From the NCBI RefSeq assembly GCF_039543565.1, contig NZ_BAABJZ010000007.1, positions 16,091 through 80,090 on the forward strand: 64,000 nt of DNA, read 5' to 3'. Every line of letters begins with the position of its first letter. Position 1 is the first letter of the stretch. The DNA is from Ferrimonas pelagia. GTDB taxonomy: Bacteria > Pseudomonadota > Gammaproteobacteria > Enterobacterales > Shewanellaceae. Shown piece by piece: positions 9,403 through 18,208 of this stretch. The translations under genes were made by a program, and so were the position numbers. The notes below the pieces were generated by a model that was given only the letters and a program-made list of their open reading frames with translations, searched no databases and was not told where the DNA came from.

Positions 9403-10158
9403 TTAGAAGTTGTACTTAACGGTGTAGATCATACCGTCCTGGTAGGTTGCGCTACCCAGGTTATTGTGGGAGTAACGGTACTGTAGGCCGGCAGTCAGAT
9501 TGTCAGTGGCATGCCACCACAGCGCGATCGCGCCATCGTGGCCAACAGAATCTTCGTTGTAGGCTTCATCGCGGGCAAAATCGGTCTCGTGCCAGTTGGA
9601 TACGGAGAACTTCTGACCCGCAGCCTGGAAGTCATAACCGGCTACCCAGCCGATGGTGCCACCAGTCAGGCCAGCAAAACCGCCACCGTCATAGCTATTG
9701 TGTGCGTAATGAGTGGCAATGAATGGCTTGGCCCAGAAACCAGACTCGGTAAACAGGGTGTAACGCAGACCGTATTTCTGGTTTACCACGTTATAGCCGG
9801 AAGAATCAGCTAGGTTGTAAACCTGAGCAAACAACTGCACGTTGTCGACCGGGGTGTTGATACCCACGTTGCCTTTGATGGCAGTTCGAGTATCTTTGTT
9901 TGCGTCATCGTGACCGCTACCGGCAAATGGGTTTTCTAAGTCGATGAAGCCGTAAACGTCACCCCAGGTAAAACCCGCACCGCCTTCGGCTTCCAAAAAC
10001 AGGAAGTCACCTTTACCGGCGCGCTCTTCGGTTTTATCGGTCCAATCCAGGTAGTTGGCAGACACTGAGCCGAAACCATACAGGTACTCAGCTGAAACTG
10101 GGGCAGACAGGGCAAGGGCGGCGGCGCCAGCAACGGCCAGGGTGTTCAATTTGTTCAT
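9403..10158 (-). CDS. Tsx-type nucleoside channel, outer membrane (copy 1)
   Basis: Outer-membrane beta-barrel for nucleoside diffusion. The protein has 251 residues: a cleavable signal peptide (about residues 1-23, ending PVSA) and a mature part opening with EYLYGF. Alternating hydrophobic beta-strands and a C-terminal strand YTVKYNF ending in Phe are typical of the Tsx/OmpK family. Two ATGs lie side by side; the second (10158) has AGG six bases upstream and is preferred. A clearly related copy lies immediately upstream at 10424-11194, with nupC beyond, so a role in nucleoside uptake feeding the deo enzymes is well supported by context. Confidence 0.88.
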   Translation of the reverse strand: MNKLNTLAVAGAAALALSAPVSAEYLYGFGSVSANYLDWTDKTEERAGKGDFLFLEAEGGAGFTWGDVYGFIDLENPFAGSGHDDANKDTRTAIKGNVGINTPVDNVQLFAQVYNLADSSGYNVVNQKYGLRYTLFTESGFWAKPFIATHYAHNSYDGGGFAGLTGGTIGWVAGYDFQAAGQKFSVSNWHETDFARDEAYNEDSVGHDGAIALWWHATDNLTAGLQYRYSHNNLGSATYQDGMIYTVKYNF

Positions 10159-10347
10159 CATCAACCTACTCAAAAGACAATTCTTCAATATCTGTGTGCC
10201 CTCTTCCCTGCTGGCGGGACGAATTGTATTCGGATGAACCAATGAAACAATCACGGATGTGATTTCATGTGTCTTTTTGTGCTCTCCTTCGCATTTTTAT
10301 CGCCAGCGACTCATACTACGGTCAAAAAAAACACAGGCAAACAAGCG

Positions 10348-10365
10348 TTCACAGCCGGGTGTGAA
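10348..10365. promoter_or_regulatory. Operator-like palindrome between the two Tsx-like genes
   Basis: TTCACA, six bases, TGTGAA: a perfect inverted repeat about 190 bases upstream of the copy-1 start and just after the copy-2 terminator. Half-sites face opposite to the Crp consensus. Regulator unknown. Confidence 0.35.
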
Positions 10366-10378
10366 ACAACGGGAATGA

Positions 10379-10404
10379 AAAAGGCCGACGTCCGCCGGCC
10401 TTTT
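10379..10404 (-). terminator. Terminator of the second Tsx-like gene
   Basis: Nine-base arms at 10379-10387 and 10396-10404 with an 8-base loop; on the minus strand the stem ends in TTTTT. It lies about 20 bases past the stop at 10424. Confidence 0.8.
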
Positions 10405-10423
10405 GGGGAGAAGAGGGGCTTGC

Positions 10424-11194
10424 TTAGAAATTGTACTTGACCGTATAGATGATGGCGTCACCGTATCCGGCTTGGCCTAATTTATTATCAAAATAACGGT
10501 ACTGCAGGCCGAGGGTCACGTTTTCCGGCACAGGTAGATGCCACCAAAACGCCAGCGCACCGTTGTGCCCGGTCGAGCCACCGCCGCCACTGCCGCTGTA
10601 GTTATCGTCACGGCCAAACTCGGTTTCATGCCAGTTAGAGATGGAAAACTTCTGATCCGATACCGAAAAATCGTAGCCCAGCACCCAACCAAGCATGCCA
10701 CCATTGACCCCGGTCCAGCTGTCGGTTCGGGTGTAGTTCATGCCGAGAAACGGCGTCATCCAGAAGCCGGATTCGGTAAAGATCTTATAGCGCACCCCGA
10801 TCACCGTGGTGCTGTCATAGAATCCGCCGCCCATGGCGTAGTAATTCTGGAAATAGCCTTGCCAATTATTCCAGACGTTATAACCGACGGAAAACTTTGC
10901 GGCGATCCGAAACGAGCTGTTGCCCTCAAAGCGGTCGGTACCATCGTCCTGGGTGTCATTGCCTTCAAAGGTGTTTTCCATGTCGAAGAAGCCGTAGACA
11001 TCGCCCCAATCAAACCCAGCCCCACCTTCCAACTCGATGTAGTAGAAATCCTCTTTAAATCCCCCCGAATCCCGCTCAGTACCCGAGGTCCAATCCAGAT
11101 AGTTAATGTTCACATCCGCGAAGCCATACAGGTACTCAGCCTGTACCGGCGCAGACAAGGCCACCGCGGCCAAAGCAATGGGTACGATCCTCAT
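10424..11194 (-). CDS. Tsx-type nucleoside channel, outer membrane (copy 2)
   Basis: A 256-residue paralogue of the neighbouring channel: signal peptide (about 1-19, ending PVQA), the same mature start EYLYGF, matching blocks such as GGAGFDWGDVYGF, FTESGFW, ISNWHETEFGRD and the same C-terminal YTVKYNF. It differs mainly in the loop near residues 70-120 and has an extra Gly/Ser-rich loop (SGSGGGGS) near residue 210, consistent with a different extracellular loop. ATG at 11194 has AGGAGA at ideal spacing. Its own terminator follows, so the two copies are probably separate units. Confidence 0.87.
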   Translation of the reverse strand: MRIVPIALAAVALSAPVQAEYLYGFADVNINYLDWTSGTERDSGGFKEDFYYIELEGGAGFDWGDVYGFFDMENTFEGNDTQDDGTDRFEGNSSFRIAAKFSVGYNVWNNWQGYFQNYYAMGGGFYDSTTVIGVRYKIFTESGFWMTPFLGMNYTRTDSWTGVNGGMLGWVLGYDFSVSDQKFSISNWHETEFGRDDNYSGSGGGGSTGHNGALAFWWHLPVPENVTLGLQYRYFDNKLGQAGYGDAIIYTVKYNF

Positions 11195-11610
11195 GCCATC
11201 TCTCCTGCATCCTCTTATTGTCACCGTTGACGTTTTCAAACCATCGAAACGCATTCATGGTCTGATAAACCTTAGTCAAGTCAGCAGCAAACGCCATGTT
11301 AGTGCAGAAAAAGGGGAGGAAACCTCTGTACAGAGCCGTTGCCCTCGGAGGCTGCTATCAGAACGAGCACAGCAGCCATTGATGGGCGCCATGACACCGG
11401 CTCGGCAAGCGTACGAGTAAGGAAGCCCAAGGAGGGGAACAGCAGGCGATAGGGCGAGAAGTGTCGCTCGCTGGGCTAAATGGCGCTCTCCTGCGCATGG
11501 GATGCGACCTCGCCAACCGATGAAAAACCACTGCTCCATACGCGGTACCAAAGATTGGCGAAAAAAAACGGCCACCCAAAGGTGACCGTTTGTGCTCGCT
11601 AAGCGAGTAA
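11195..11610. other. Intergenic region between nupC and Tsx copy 2
   Basis: 416 bases without a supported gene. It contains the nupC terminator at its right end and presumably the promoter of Tsx copy 2; a TTGACT-like -35 (plus-strand 11275-11280) has no convincing -10. The middle (about 11290-11560) shows no recognisable coding or structural signal. Confidence 0.5.
11561..11590 (-). terminator. Terminator of nupC
   Basis: Ten-base arms 11567-11576 and 11581-11590 (one G-T pair) with a 4-base loop; eight T residues follow on the minus strand (11561-11568). It lies 20 bases past the nupC stop. Confidence 0.88.
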
Positions 11611-12858
11611 TTACATGGACAGGCCCAAGAACAGACCCGCCAGCGTCGCACTCATCAGGTTCGACAGGGAGCCGGCGATCACCGCACGCATACCCAGCTG
11701 CGCCAGATCGTGGCGGCGGGATGGAGCCATGGCGCCCAAGCCGCCCAACAGGATGGCAATGGAGCTCAGGTTGGCGAAGCCACACAACGCGAAGGACAAG
11801 ATAGCCTGGGTACGAGGCGTCATCTCAACACCGTTGATCAGCATTTCGCCGCTCAGGTATGGCGCCAAGTTGATGTAAGCAACAAATTCGTTCACCACGA
11901 TCTTCTGACCGATGAACGAACCTGCCACGGTGGCCTCTTCCCAAGGCACACCCATCAGGAAGGCCAATGGGGCGAAGACGTAACCCAGGATGATCTCCAG
12001 GCTCAGGCCTTCGAAGCCCACCAGACCACCGGCCCAGCCGATGATCCCGTTCAGCATGGCGATCAAACCGATGAAGGCCAACAGCATAGCACCCACGTTC
12101 AGCGCCAGTTGCATACCGGAAGAGGCGCCCGCAGCAGCGGCATCCAATACGTTGGCAGGCTTGTCAGCAGCTTCTTCCAGATCTTGTACGTCCTGGTTGG
12201 CTTCTTCAGTTTCTGGCTCCATCAGCTTGGCCATCATCAGACCACCCGGGGCCGCCATGAAGGACGCCGCGATCAAGTACTCCAGTGGCACGCCCAAACC
12301 GGCGTAACCGGCCAGTACAGAACCAGCAACAGACGCCAGGCCGCCCACCATAATGGCGAACAGCTCAGAGCGGGTCATGGTTGGGATAAACGGACGCACC
12401 ACCAGTGGCGCTTCGGTCTGGCCCACAAAGATGTTGGCGGTAGCAGACATGGACTCAGGGCGAGAAGTACCCAGCGCCTTTTGCAACGCACCACCGATGA
12501 AGCGGATGACCCACTGCATCACACCGATGTAGTACAGCACCGCGATCAGCGAGGAGAAGAACACGATGATCGGCAGAACGTTAATGGCAAAGATAAAGCC
12601 CACTTTGAACTGGGCCAGATCACCAAACAGGAAACCGATCCCGTCGTTGGCGTAACCAATCACGGAGGAAACGGCTTCGGAAATAGCGCCAAGAATGCGC
12701 TGTCCCGGTGGAAAATACAGTACGAAAGCACCCAGTGTTGCTTGGATCGCAAACGCGCCACCCACGGTGCGCCAGTTGATCGCGCTGCGGTTTGACGACA
12801 AACCAAAGGCGATTGCCAGCAGGGTGACGACCCCTACCAGACTCATCACAATACTCAT
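11611..12858 (-). CDS. nupC: Concentrative nucleoside transporter NupC
   Basis: Inner-membrane nucleoside/H+ (or Na+) symporter of the CNT family, 415 residues with many hydrophobic segments. Family landmarks are GQTEAPLVVRPF, MTRSELFAIMVGG, and the NEFVAY segment with a C-terminal helix containing CGFANLSSIAI. A charged Asp/Glu-rich insert (ETEEANQDVQDLEEAADK) sits between the mid-protein helices. ATG at 12858 follows AGAGG with rather long spacing (11 bases); the upstream open frame to 12939 adds a non-conserved extension. With the two outer-membrane channels and deoCABD it completes a nucleoside uptake and use block. Confidence 0.93.
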   Translation of the reverse strand: MSIVMSLVGVVTLLAIAFGLSSNRSAINWRTVGGAFAIQATLGAFVLYFPPGQRILGAISEAVSSVIGYANDGIGFLFGDLAQFKVGFIFAINVLPIIVFFSSLIAVLYYIGVMQWVIRFIGGALQKALGTSRPESMSATANIFVGQTEAPLVVRPFIPTMTRSELFAIMVGGLASVAGSVLAGYAGLGVPLEYLIAASFMAAPGGLMMAKLMEPETEEANQDVQDLEEAADKPANVLDAAAAGASSGMQLALNVGAMLLAFIGLIAMLNGIIGWAGGLVGFEGLSLEIILGYVFAPLAFLMGVPWEEATVAGSFIGQKIVVNEFVAYINLAPYLSGEMLINGVEMTPRTQAILSFALCGFANLSSIAILLGGLGAMAPSRRHDLAQLGMRAVIAGSLSNLMSATLAGLFLGLSM

Positions 12859-13122
12859 TGACCCATTATCCTCTTTATTTGGACTTCGCTGACGTGTAGA
12901 GCACATCAATCTAGAAAACGGCGAGATTATACTGATCACTTCGGCAAAAAGCCTCAGACAAACGGTAATAATTGTGACTTACCACCGATTTTGAATTCAA
13001 TTCGGCCAGCTTTGGCCGTCATCACTTCACAGCAATTCACACACCCATGATCGATCCAGTACTCACTACGGACTCGAATAACCATAGCAGTTGGACTTCC
13101 CAGCGATGGGTGTGCGTGAATT

Positions 13123-13932
13123 TTAATCAGAAATTGAAGGGTTAGCGGCCGTAATTTGAGGCTGACACTGCCAGCGTGGGAACAGCTCAGCGACATTGTA
13201 TGCTAAAGGCTCGATCAACTCTTTGGGATCGCACCCACGCAACCGGGCTAACTGTGACAATATGTGAGGCAAGCGCGCCGGCTCATTGGTCTCGCCCTGA
13301 TGGCCGCAGATAGGCATATCTGGGCTGTCGGTCTCAAGCAGCAAGGAGGTCAGGGGCAGCGCTGCCACGGCCGCGCGTGTTTTGGCGGCGCGTGGGTAGG
13401 TGATGGTGCCACCGATCCCCAACTTCAAGCCGCGCTTAATATACTGCTGCGCCAAGGCGGTACTGCCGCTGAATCCGTGCACCACGCCGCCGGCGCTTAA
13501 CGGGATCTCATTAAGCAGCCTTAGCAGTTCATTATGGGCCTTACGCACATGCAGGATCACGGGTAACTCATGTTGCTGCGCCAACCTCAATTGAGCGCGG
13601 CATAAGTGCTCCTGCTGCGGCAGCGGCAGCGGCGAGCCGATGGCATCCAGGCCACACTCTCCTATCGCGACATAAGGGTGCGGCACAGAGAGCCGCGCAG
13701 CCATGTGCTCGACGTCATCGGGCTGATGGGCAAAACAAGGATGTAAGCCGATCGCCACGGCAACCGAAGCATCGCGCTGACTTAAGCACTCAAGCGCGGG
13801 CCAATGGCCGCGATCCACCGCAGGCACCAGGTAGCCGCTGACCCCCTGAGCCGCCGCTCGAGCAAGCACCGCGTCGAGCTCCCCAGCCAAGGGGGGCAGA
13901 TCAAGATGACAATGGCTATCGATCAACATCAT
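13123..13932 (-). CDS. yjjV: TatD-family metal-dependent hydrolase (YjjV-like)
   Basis: A 269-residue TIM-barrel hydrolase of the TatD DNase family. Metal ligands are visible: N-terminal DSHCHLD, GECGLD with its Glu, HVRKAH and the C-terminal ETDSPD. Substrate is probably DNA or nucleotides. YjjV lies next to the deo operon in E. coli as well, supporting the subgroup. Two adjacent ATGs are possible; the first overlaps the end of the upstream small gene by 17 bases, indicating translational coupling. Confidence 0.85.
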   Translation of the reverse strand: MMLIDSHCHLDLPPLAGELDAVLARAAAQGVSGYLVPAVDRGHWPALECLSQRDASVAVAIGLHPCFAHQPDDVEHMAARLSVPHPYVAIGECGLDAIGSPLPLPQQEHLCRAQLRLAQQHELPVILHVRKAHNELLRLLNEIPLSAGGVVHGFSGSTALAQQYIKRGLKLGIGGTITYPRAAKTRAAVAALPLTSLLLETDSPDMPICGHQGETNEPARLPHILSQLARLRGCDPKELIEPLAYNVAELFPRWQCQPQITAANPSISD

Positions 13933-14077
13933 CCACCGCCTTGGAGCGCTCTCCTCGTTTCAGCGCTTGCTGCGCCCGCTCATCCAAGGGAACGCAACAA
14001 CGCCGCGCCTCCGGCGTCAACCCCAGCCCATCCAGCAGATCACAATATCGTTGCCACCATCGCTTCAACCACGCCAT
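13916..14077 (-). CDS. Small conserved protein, DUF5363-like
   Basis: A 53-residue basic protein with an N-terminal Trp/Arg-rich stretch (WLKRWWQRY) and the block GLTPEARRCCVP, which I associate with the small DUF5363-type proteins found next to TatD-type genes in gammaproteobacteria. Function unknown. ATG at 14077 with GGGAG five to six bases upstream is much better than the in-frame ATG at 14155. It overlaps the yjjV start by 17 bases. Family name is from memory and should be checked. Confidence 0.6.
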   Translation of the reverse strand: MAWLKRWWQRYCDLLDGLGLTPEARRCCVPLDERAQQALKRGERSKAVDDVDR

Positions 14078-14217
14078 CTTTGCTCCCAATCGCCGAAGAT
14101 CTCGCTCGGTACTGTAGCAAGTGGCGTAAAGCTTAGCGACGACGGACACCGGCAAAAGCCATTACAAGCACACCACGGCGACGACAGAATGGGACAAACC
14201 TTTGTTTTGGGTGCTTT

Positions 14218-14682
14218 ATGATAACCTCTGCGCGCTTTTTCCCCCCAGACCGCTGAGCTGCAACATTTCCGACCCTACCGCTTGGTTAGCTTGGCCCATA
14301 GGATCAGCCATCCGCTGGCTCAGATCGACCAGCAGCCGCCTTTTGAGATCACCATGGCAGATTGGCGGAGCCTGGCGCAGCTGGCCCGTAGCGAGCAGCT
14401 CAACGCCAAAGCCATCGGTGCGTTAACCGAGATGAACAAACCAAGATCTCGCGCGGGGTGAAAGCGCTCGACGCCAAAGATTGCCTGCTCAAAGCGCTCG
14501 ATCCCAGCGACAACCGCGCCAACGTCTTGTCGCTGTCCGCCGCCGGCTGGGCGCTTTACCACCAGATCGCGCCCGAAGCACTGGCATGGGAGGCGGAGCT
14601 ACTGCAAGTATTGAGCGTCACCGAATACCGGGATCGGCTGCGGATCCTCGATAAGCTCGACGCCCAACTTCAGCAACCCTGA
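14218..14682 (+). pseudogene. Broken MarR-family transcriptional regulator
   Basis: A MarR-type winged-helix regulator can be read only by changing frame twice. From ATG 14218 the frame breaks in the T5C6 run at 14236-14246 (one base too many). It then continues as FRPYRLVSLAHRISHPLAQ ... LARSEQLNAKAIGALTEM and breaks again near 14438-14442 (one base missing). The third part reads SRGVKALDAKDCLLKALDPS to the C-terminus at 14682. The DPSDNRANVLSL wing signature is intact. The gene converges on maiA with six bases between the stops. A tyrosine-catabolism regulator is inferred from position only. Sequencing error is an alternative, at least for the homopolymer. Confidence 0.75.
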
Positions 14683-14688
14683 GCGAAG

Positions 14689-15318
14689 CTATACCGCATC
14701 CGGCTGATGCTGCGGCAAGGCATCAACGAACGCCGGTAATGCGCCACAACGCGCTTCAGCTGCGAGCAAGTGGGGATAAGGCGCCATATCCAGCTCAAAC
14801 CGTCGCGCGTTATAGATCTGCGGGATCAGATACAGATCCAGCAGGTTGGCCTGCTCACTGTACCAGGCCGGCTTCGTCGCTAATTGGCGCTCCAGAGCGC
14901 CGAAGCCCTGGCCGATCCAATGGCGGATCCACCGCCCTTTCTGCGCCACTTCCACGCCCAGTTCAGCCTGCAGGTAGTTTTGCACCCGCAGATTAGCGAT
15001 CGGGTGGATGTCACAGCCGATCACCTGACACGCCGCCCGAAGCTGCGCCGCGAGCACCGGATCCGTCGGCAACAGCGCAGGCTCGGGATAGCGCGCCTCA
15101 AGATACTCCAAGATCGCCCCGGACTGGGTTAATACGGCGCCATCGTCCAACACCAGACTCGGCACCAATTGTTGCGGGTTCACCTGAGCATAATCCTCAC
15201 CGCCTTGCTCGCCCCGCAGTAAATTGACCGGCACCGATTGATAAGCCAACCCCTTCAAATTCAGCGCGATCCGCACACGATAGGCCGCCGAAGAGCGATA
15301 GTAACCATACAGTTTCAT
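14689..15318 (-). CDS. maiA: Maleylacetoacetate isomerase
   Basis: Zeta-class glutathione transferase that isomerises maleylacetoacetate to fumarylacetoacetate, the middle of the three homogentisate steps encoded here. The 209-residue protein has the N-terminal zeta signature SSAAYRVRIALNLKG and the thioredoxin-fold NPQQLVPSL and TQSGAILEYLE segments that bind glutathione, then the all-helical C-terminal domain. It lies 12 bases downstream of fahA. Confidence 0.94.
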   Translation of the reverse strand: MKLYGYYRSSAAYRVRIALNLKGLAYQSVPVNLLRGEQGGEDYAQVNPQQLVPSLVLDDGAVLTQSGAILEYLEARYPEPALLPTDPVLAAQLRAACQVIGCDIHPIANLRVQNYLQAELGVEVAQKGRWIRHWIGQGFGALERQLATKPAWYSEQANLLDLYLIPQIYNARRFELDMAPYPHLLAAEARCGALPAFVDALPQHQPDAV

Positions 15319-15330
15319 ACGCCCCCCGAC

Positions 15331-16647
15331 TCACTGGCGCAGCGGCAACACCGTGCCACTCACCTCGCCAAAACCGATCCGCGGTAGCCCGGGTTTGGCA
15401 CAAACCCCGCGCATCACCACAGTATCGCCATCCTCCAAGAAGGTGCGTTGCTCCCCATTGGCCAAGGTGATCGCCTGCTTACCACCACAGGTCAGCTCCA
15501 GCAGTGAGCCGGCCTCCTCCGGCGCAGGGCCCGACTGCGTGCCGGTGCCCAACAGATCGCCCGGCTGCAGGTTGCAGCCATTGACGGTATGGTGCGTCAC
15601 CATCTGCGCCACCGTCCAATAAGAGTGGCGGAAGCTGGAGCGAGACAGTCGCTGCGCAGGCTGGTCCTGCTCGGCCATGGCGGGCGTTTGCAGCAGGCAC
15701 TCAAGTTCAATATCCAGCGCCCCCGAAAGCCGGTTGTGATCAGAATCCAGATACGGCAGCGGTTGCGGATCGCCCTCGGGGCGAACAAAGGCATGACGAT
15801 AAGGCTGCAACGCTTCCAGAGTCACTATCCAAGGAGAGATGGTGGAGGCAAAACTCTTGGCCAGAAACGGCCCCAACGGTTGATACTCCCACGCCTGCAG
15901 ATCCCGCGCCGACCAGTCATTAAACACACACAGGCCAAACACATGGCTCTCCGCCTGTGCCATGTTTACCGGCACACCCAGCTCATTGCCGGCACCGATG
16001 AAGATCCCCATCTCCAGCTCATAATCGAGCCGCTGACACGGACCAAAGCTTGGCTGCCCGGCGTCCGGCGCCTTCGTCTGGCCCTGCGGCCGATGGAAGC
16101 GCTGTCCGGTCACCTCAATAGAAGATGCCCGCCCGTGGTAGCCGATCGGCACCCACTTGTAGTTGGGCAGTAACGGGTTGTCCGGTCGAAACAGCTTGCC
16201 GACCGCCGTCGCGTGATAGATAGAGGAATAGAAATCGGTGTAGTCACCGATCACGCAGGGCATACCGTATTCGACCTCGCTCATCGGTACCAAGCAGTGA
16301 ACAAAGTCCGCCTCACCACTGGCGCCGACACGCAGGGCGCGGGACAGGGCTAAGCGCAAAGCGGACCAAGCCGACTGGCCCATCGCCATGAACTCGTTGA
16401 GCCAAGGCAGGCTGGCCGCCTCTAACGCTTCCGCGGCGAGGCCGATAAAGGGCCGGAGCCGCTGCAGCGCTTCCAGATCCAATACCTGATCGCCGATGGC
16501 AACACCGCCGCGCCACTCCTCTTCACCGCCCTCGCGGCGAAACACCGCAAACGGCAGGTTCTGAATGGGGAAGTCACATTCAGGCGCATTGGCACTGTCG
16601 ACCCAGCTACGTAGCGCTGGATCATGGGTTTCATTCAAACTGGTCAT
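15331..16647 (-). CDS. fahA: Fumarylacetoacetase
   Basis: Hydrolyses fumarylacetoacetate to fumarate and acetoacetate. The 438-residue protein shows the catalytic and metal region DYTDFYSSIYHA, the conserved YHGRASS segment, EMGIFIGAGNELG and the ARDLQAWEYQPLGPF block of the FAH family. An ATG two codons upstream (16653) abuts AAGGG; the ATG at 16647 has that sequence at normal spacing and is preferred. It is ten bases from hmgA. Confidence 0.95.
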   Translation of the reverse strand: MTSLNETHDPALRSWVDSANAPECDFPIQNLPFAVFRREGGEEEWRGGVAIGDQVLDLEALQRLRPFIGLAAEALEAASLPWLNEFMAMGQSAWSALRLALSRALRVGASGEADFVHCLVPMSEVEYGMPCVIGDYTDFYSSIYHATAVGKLFRPDNPLLPNYKWVPIGYHGRASSIEVTGQRFHRPQGQTKAPDAGQPSFGPCQRLDYELEMGIFIGAGNELGVPVNMAQAESHVFGLCVFNDWSARDLQAWEYQPLGPFLAKSFASTISPWIVTLEALQPYRHAFVRPEGDPQPLPYLDSDHNRLSGALDIELECLLQTPAMAEQDQPAQRLSRSSFRHSYWTVAQMVTHHTVNGCNLQPGDLLGTGTQSGPAPEEAGSLLELTCGGKQAITLANGEQRTFLEDGDTVVMRGVCAKPGLPRIGFGEVSGTVLPLRQ

Positions 16648-16656
16648 GGTCATCCC

Positions 16657-17958
16657 TTACAACTTGCCATCAAAATGTTTGTTCAATCCTGCCCAGCAGG
16701 ACAGATAATCCGCTTGCCGGTGCTCACTGGCCATCGCAAACGCCGTCGGCGCAAAGGCATAACGCGACTCCAGCATAAAGGCCAAGGTATCCTGATATCG
16801 CTCCGGTGCCAATTGGGCCTGAGTTGCCTGCTCAAACACCGCCGCCTCCGGGCCATGCGGCGTCATGCAGTTATGTAAGCTCATGCCGCCGGGCTCAAAT
16901 CCCTCCCCTTTGGCGTCGTAACGGCCTTTGATCAAGCCCATAAATTCGCTCATCAGATTGCGGTGATACCAAGGCGGCCGGAAGGTGTTTTCTGCCACCA
17001 TCCAGCGCGGTGGGAAGATCACAAAATCCAGGTTGGCCACCCCACAGGTGTCACTCGGCGAGGTCAGCACGGTAAAAATAGAGGGATCTGGGTGATCAAA
17101 GCTGACGGTATTCATCACATTAAAGCGAGAAAGATCATAGCGATAGGGCGCACTGTTACCGGTCCATGCCACCACGTCGAACGGGGAATGCGCCATAGCT
17201 GCCTGATACAGCCGGCCCGCAAACTTACAGATCAGCTGATGCGGCGCGTCGATCTCCTCGAACCAGGCGTGGGGGTACTCAAAATCGCGATCATTGGCAA
17301 AACCGTTGGCCCCAACCGGACCGCGCTCAGGCAGACACAGCGGCGCACCATAGTTCTCACAGACATACCCTCGGATCGGCCCCTGCTCCAGCTCGATACG
17401 AAACTTGACCCCGCGAGGGATCACCCCGATCTGACCCGGCGCCAGCGTTAACCGACCCATCTCAGACTCGATCCGCAACACGCCCTGCTGCGGGATCAGC
17501 AACCATTCACCGTCCGCGCTGTAAAATGCCCGGCGACCCATGCCCCGATCGGCACGATAGACGTGGATCCCCATCCCCATCTGCGCCGCCGCATCGCCAT
17601 TAGTTGCAATGGAAACCAACCCCTCGATAAAGTCCTGCGGTGCTTGCCCGATGGGCAGCGGATCCCAGCGCAGAAGATTCGGTAGAGGCACACCTTCGGG
17701 GTCCGGCGCGGTGCGGATCCCGCCGGGATCTACGCTCAGATACTCCCCCATCACCACAGAGGGACGCAGGCGGTAGAGCCAGCTCCGGCGATTCTGCGCG
17801 CGCGGGGCGGTAAAGGCGGTCGTGCTGAGCTGCTCCGCATACAGCTTATAGGGACAACTCTGAGGGCTAAATTGACCCTGCGGCAAAGCGCCGGGCAAGG
17901 CCTCTGTTTCATGCTCATTGCCAAAACCGTGCAAATAACTCAGTGTGCTCCGCTCCAT
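16657..17958 (-). CDS. hmgA: Homogentisate 1,2-dioxygenase
   Basis: Fe(II) ring-cleaving dioxygenase making maleylacetoacetate from homogentisate, the tyrosine/phenylalanine breakdown intermediate. The 433-residue protein opens with the typical YLHGFGNEHETEALPGALP block and contains the metal-site region EFMGLIKGRYDAK and HNCMTPHGPE. ATG at 17958 has GAGGG eight bases upstream; an in-frame ATG at 17973 lies before that site. It is first of hmgA-fahA-maiA. 4-Hydroxyphenylpyruvate dioxygenase, which makes the substrate, is not in the window. Confidence 0.96.
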   Translation of the reverse strand: MERSTLSYLHGFGNEHETEALPGALPQGQFSPQSCPYKLYAEQLSTTAFTAPRAQNRRSWLYRLRPSVVMGEYLSVDPGGIRTAPDPEGVPLPNLLRWDPLPIGQAPQDFIEGLVSIATNGDAAAQMGMGIHVYRADRGMGRRAFYSADGEWLLIPQQGVLRIESEMGRLTLAPGQIGVIPRGVKFRIELEQGPIRGYVCENYGAPLCLPERGPVGANGFANDRDFEYPHAWFEEIDAPHQLICKFAGRLYQAAMAHSPFDVVAWTGNSAPYRYDLSRFNVMNTVSFDHPDPSIFTVLTSPSDTCGVANLDFVIFPPRWMVAENTFRPPWYHRNLMSEFMGLIKGRYDAKGEGFEPGGMSLHNCMTPHGPEAAVFEQATQAQLAPERYQDTLAFMLESRYAFAPTAFAMASEHRQADYLSCWAGLNKHFDGKL

Positions 17959-18090
17959 GAACACCACCCTCATTCAGTTTCATTGGCGACCAAGTTAGCG
18001 GGGCGCTTTGGGGGATACAAGTTTCAACTGCACAGATGACTGCCGGGCAACTGTTTACCGATCATTCCAGCCCCAGCTCAACCTAAGTGA

Positions 18091-18132
18091 GTGACAAAAA
18101 CAAACGGGGACAGCCTTTGCTTGTCCCCGTTT
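18091..18132 (-). terminator. Terminator of the seven-gene accessory operon
   Basis: An 11-bp perfect stem (18102-18112 with 18122-18132), 9-base loop, then TTTGTTTTTG on the minus strand. It lies about 75 bases past the last stop of the operon and closes it before hmgA. Confidence 0.85.
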
Positions 18133-18208
18133 GCTGTTGTATCTCGTCGCAACTAAGCCCAACGAACTCACAGCGTCATCGTACATACGACTGAACCTCA
18201 GGAATATT

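Noticed and set aside
11276..11785. Minus-strand frame covering the nupC 3' end and the gap
   Set aside because: Overlaps the nupC coding end and its terminator in another frame; composition unlike a protein.
12970..12991. Possible Crp site upstream of nupC (TGTGA half-site)
   Set aside because: Only one half fits; the second half lacks TCACA, so I do not list it.
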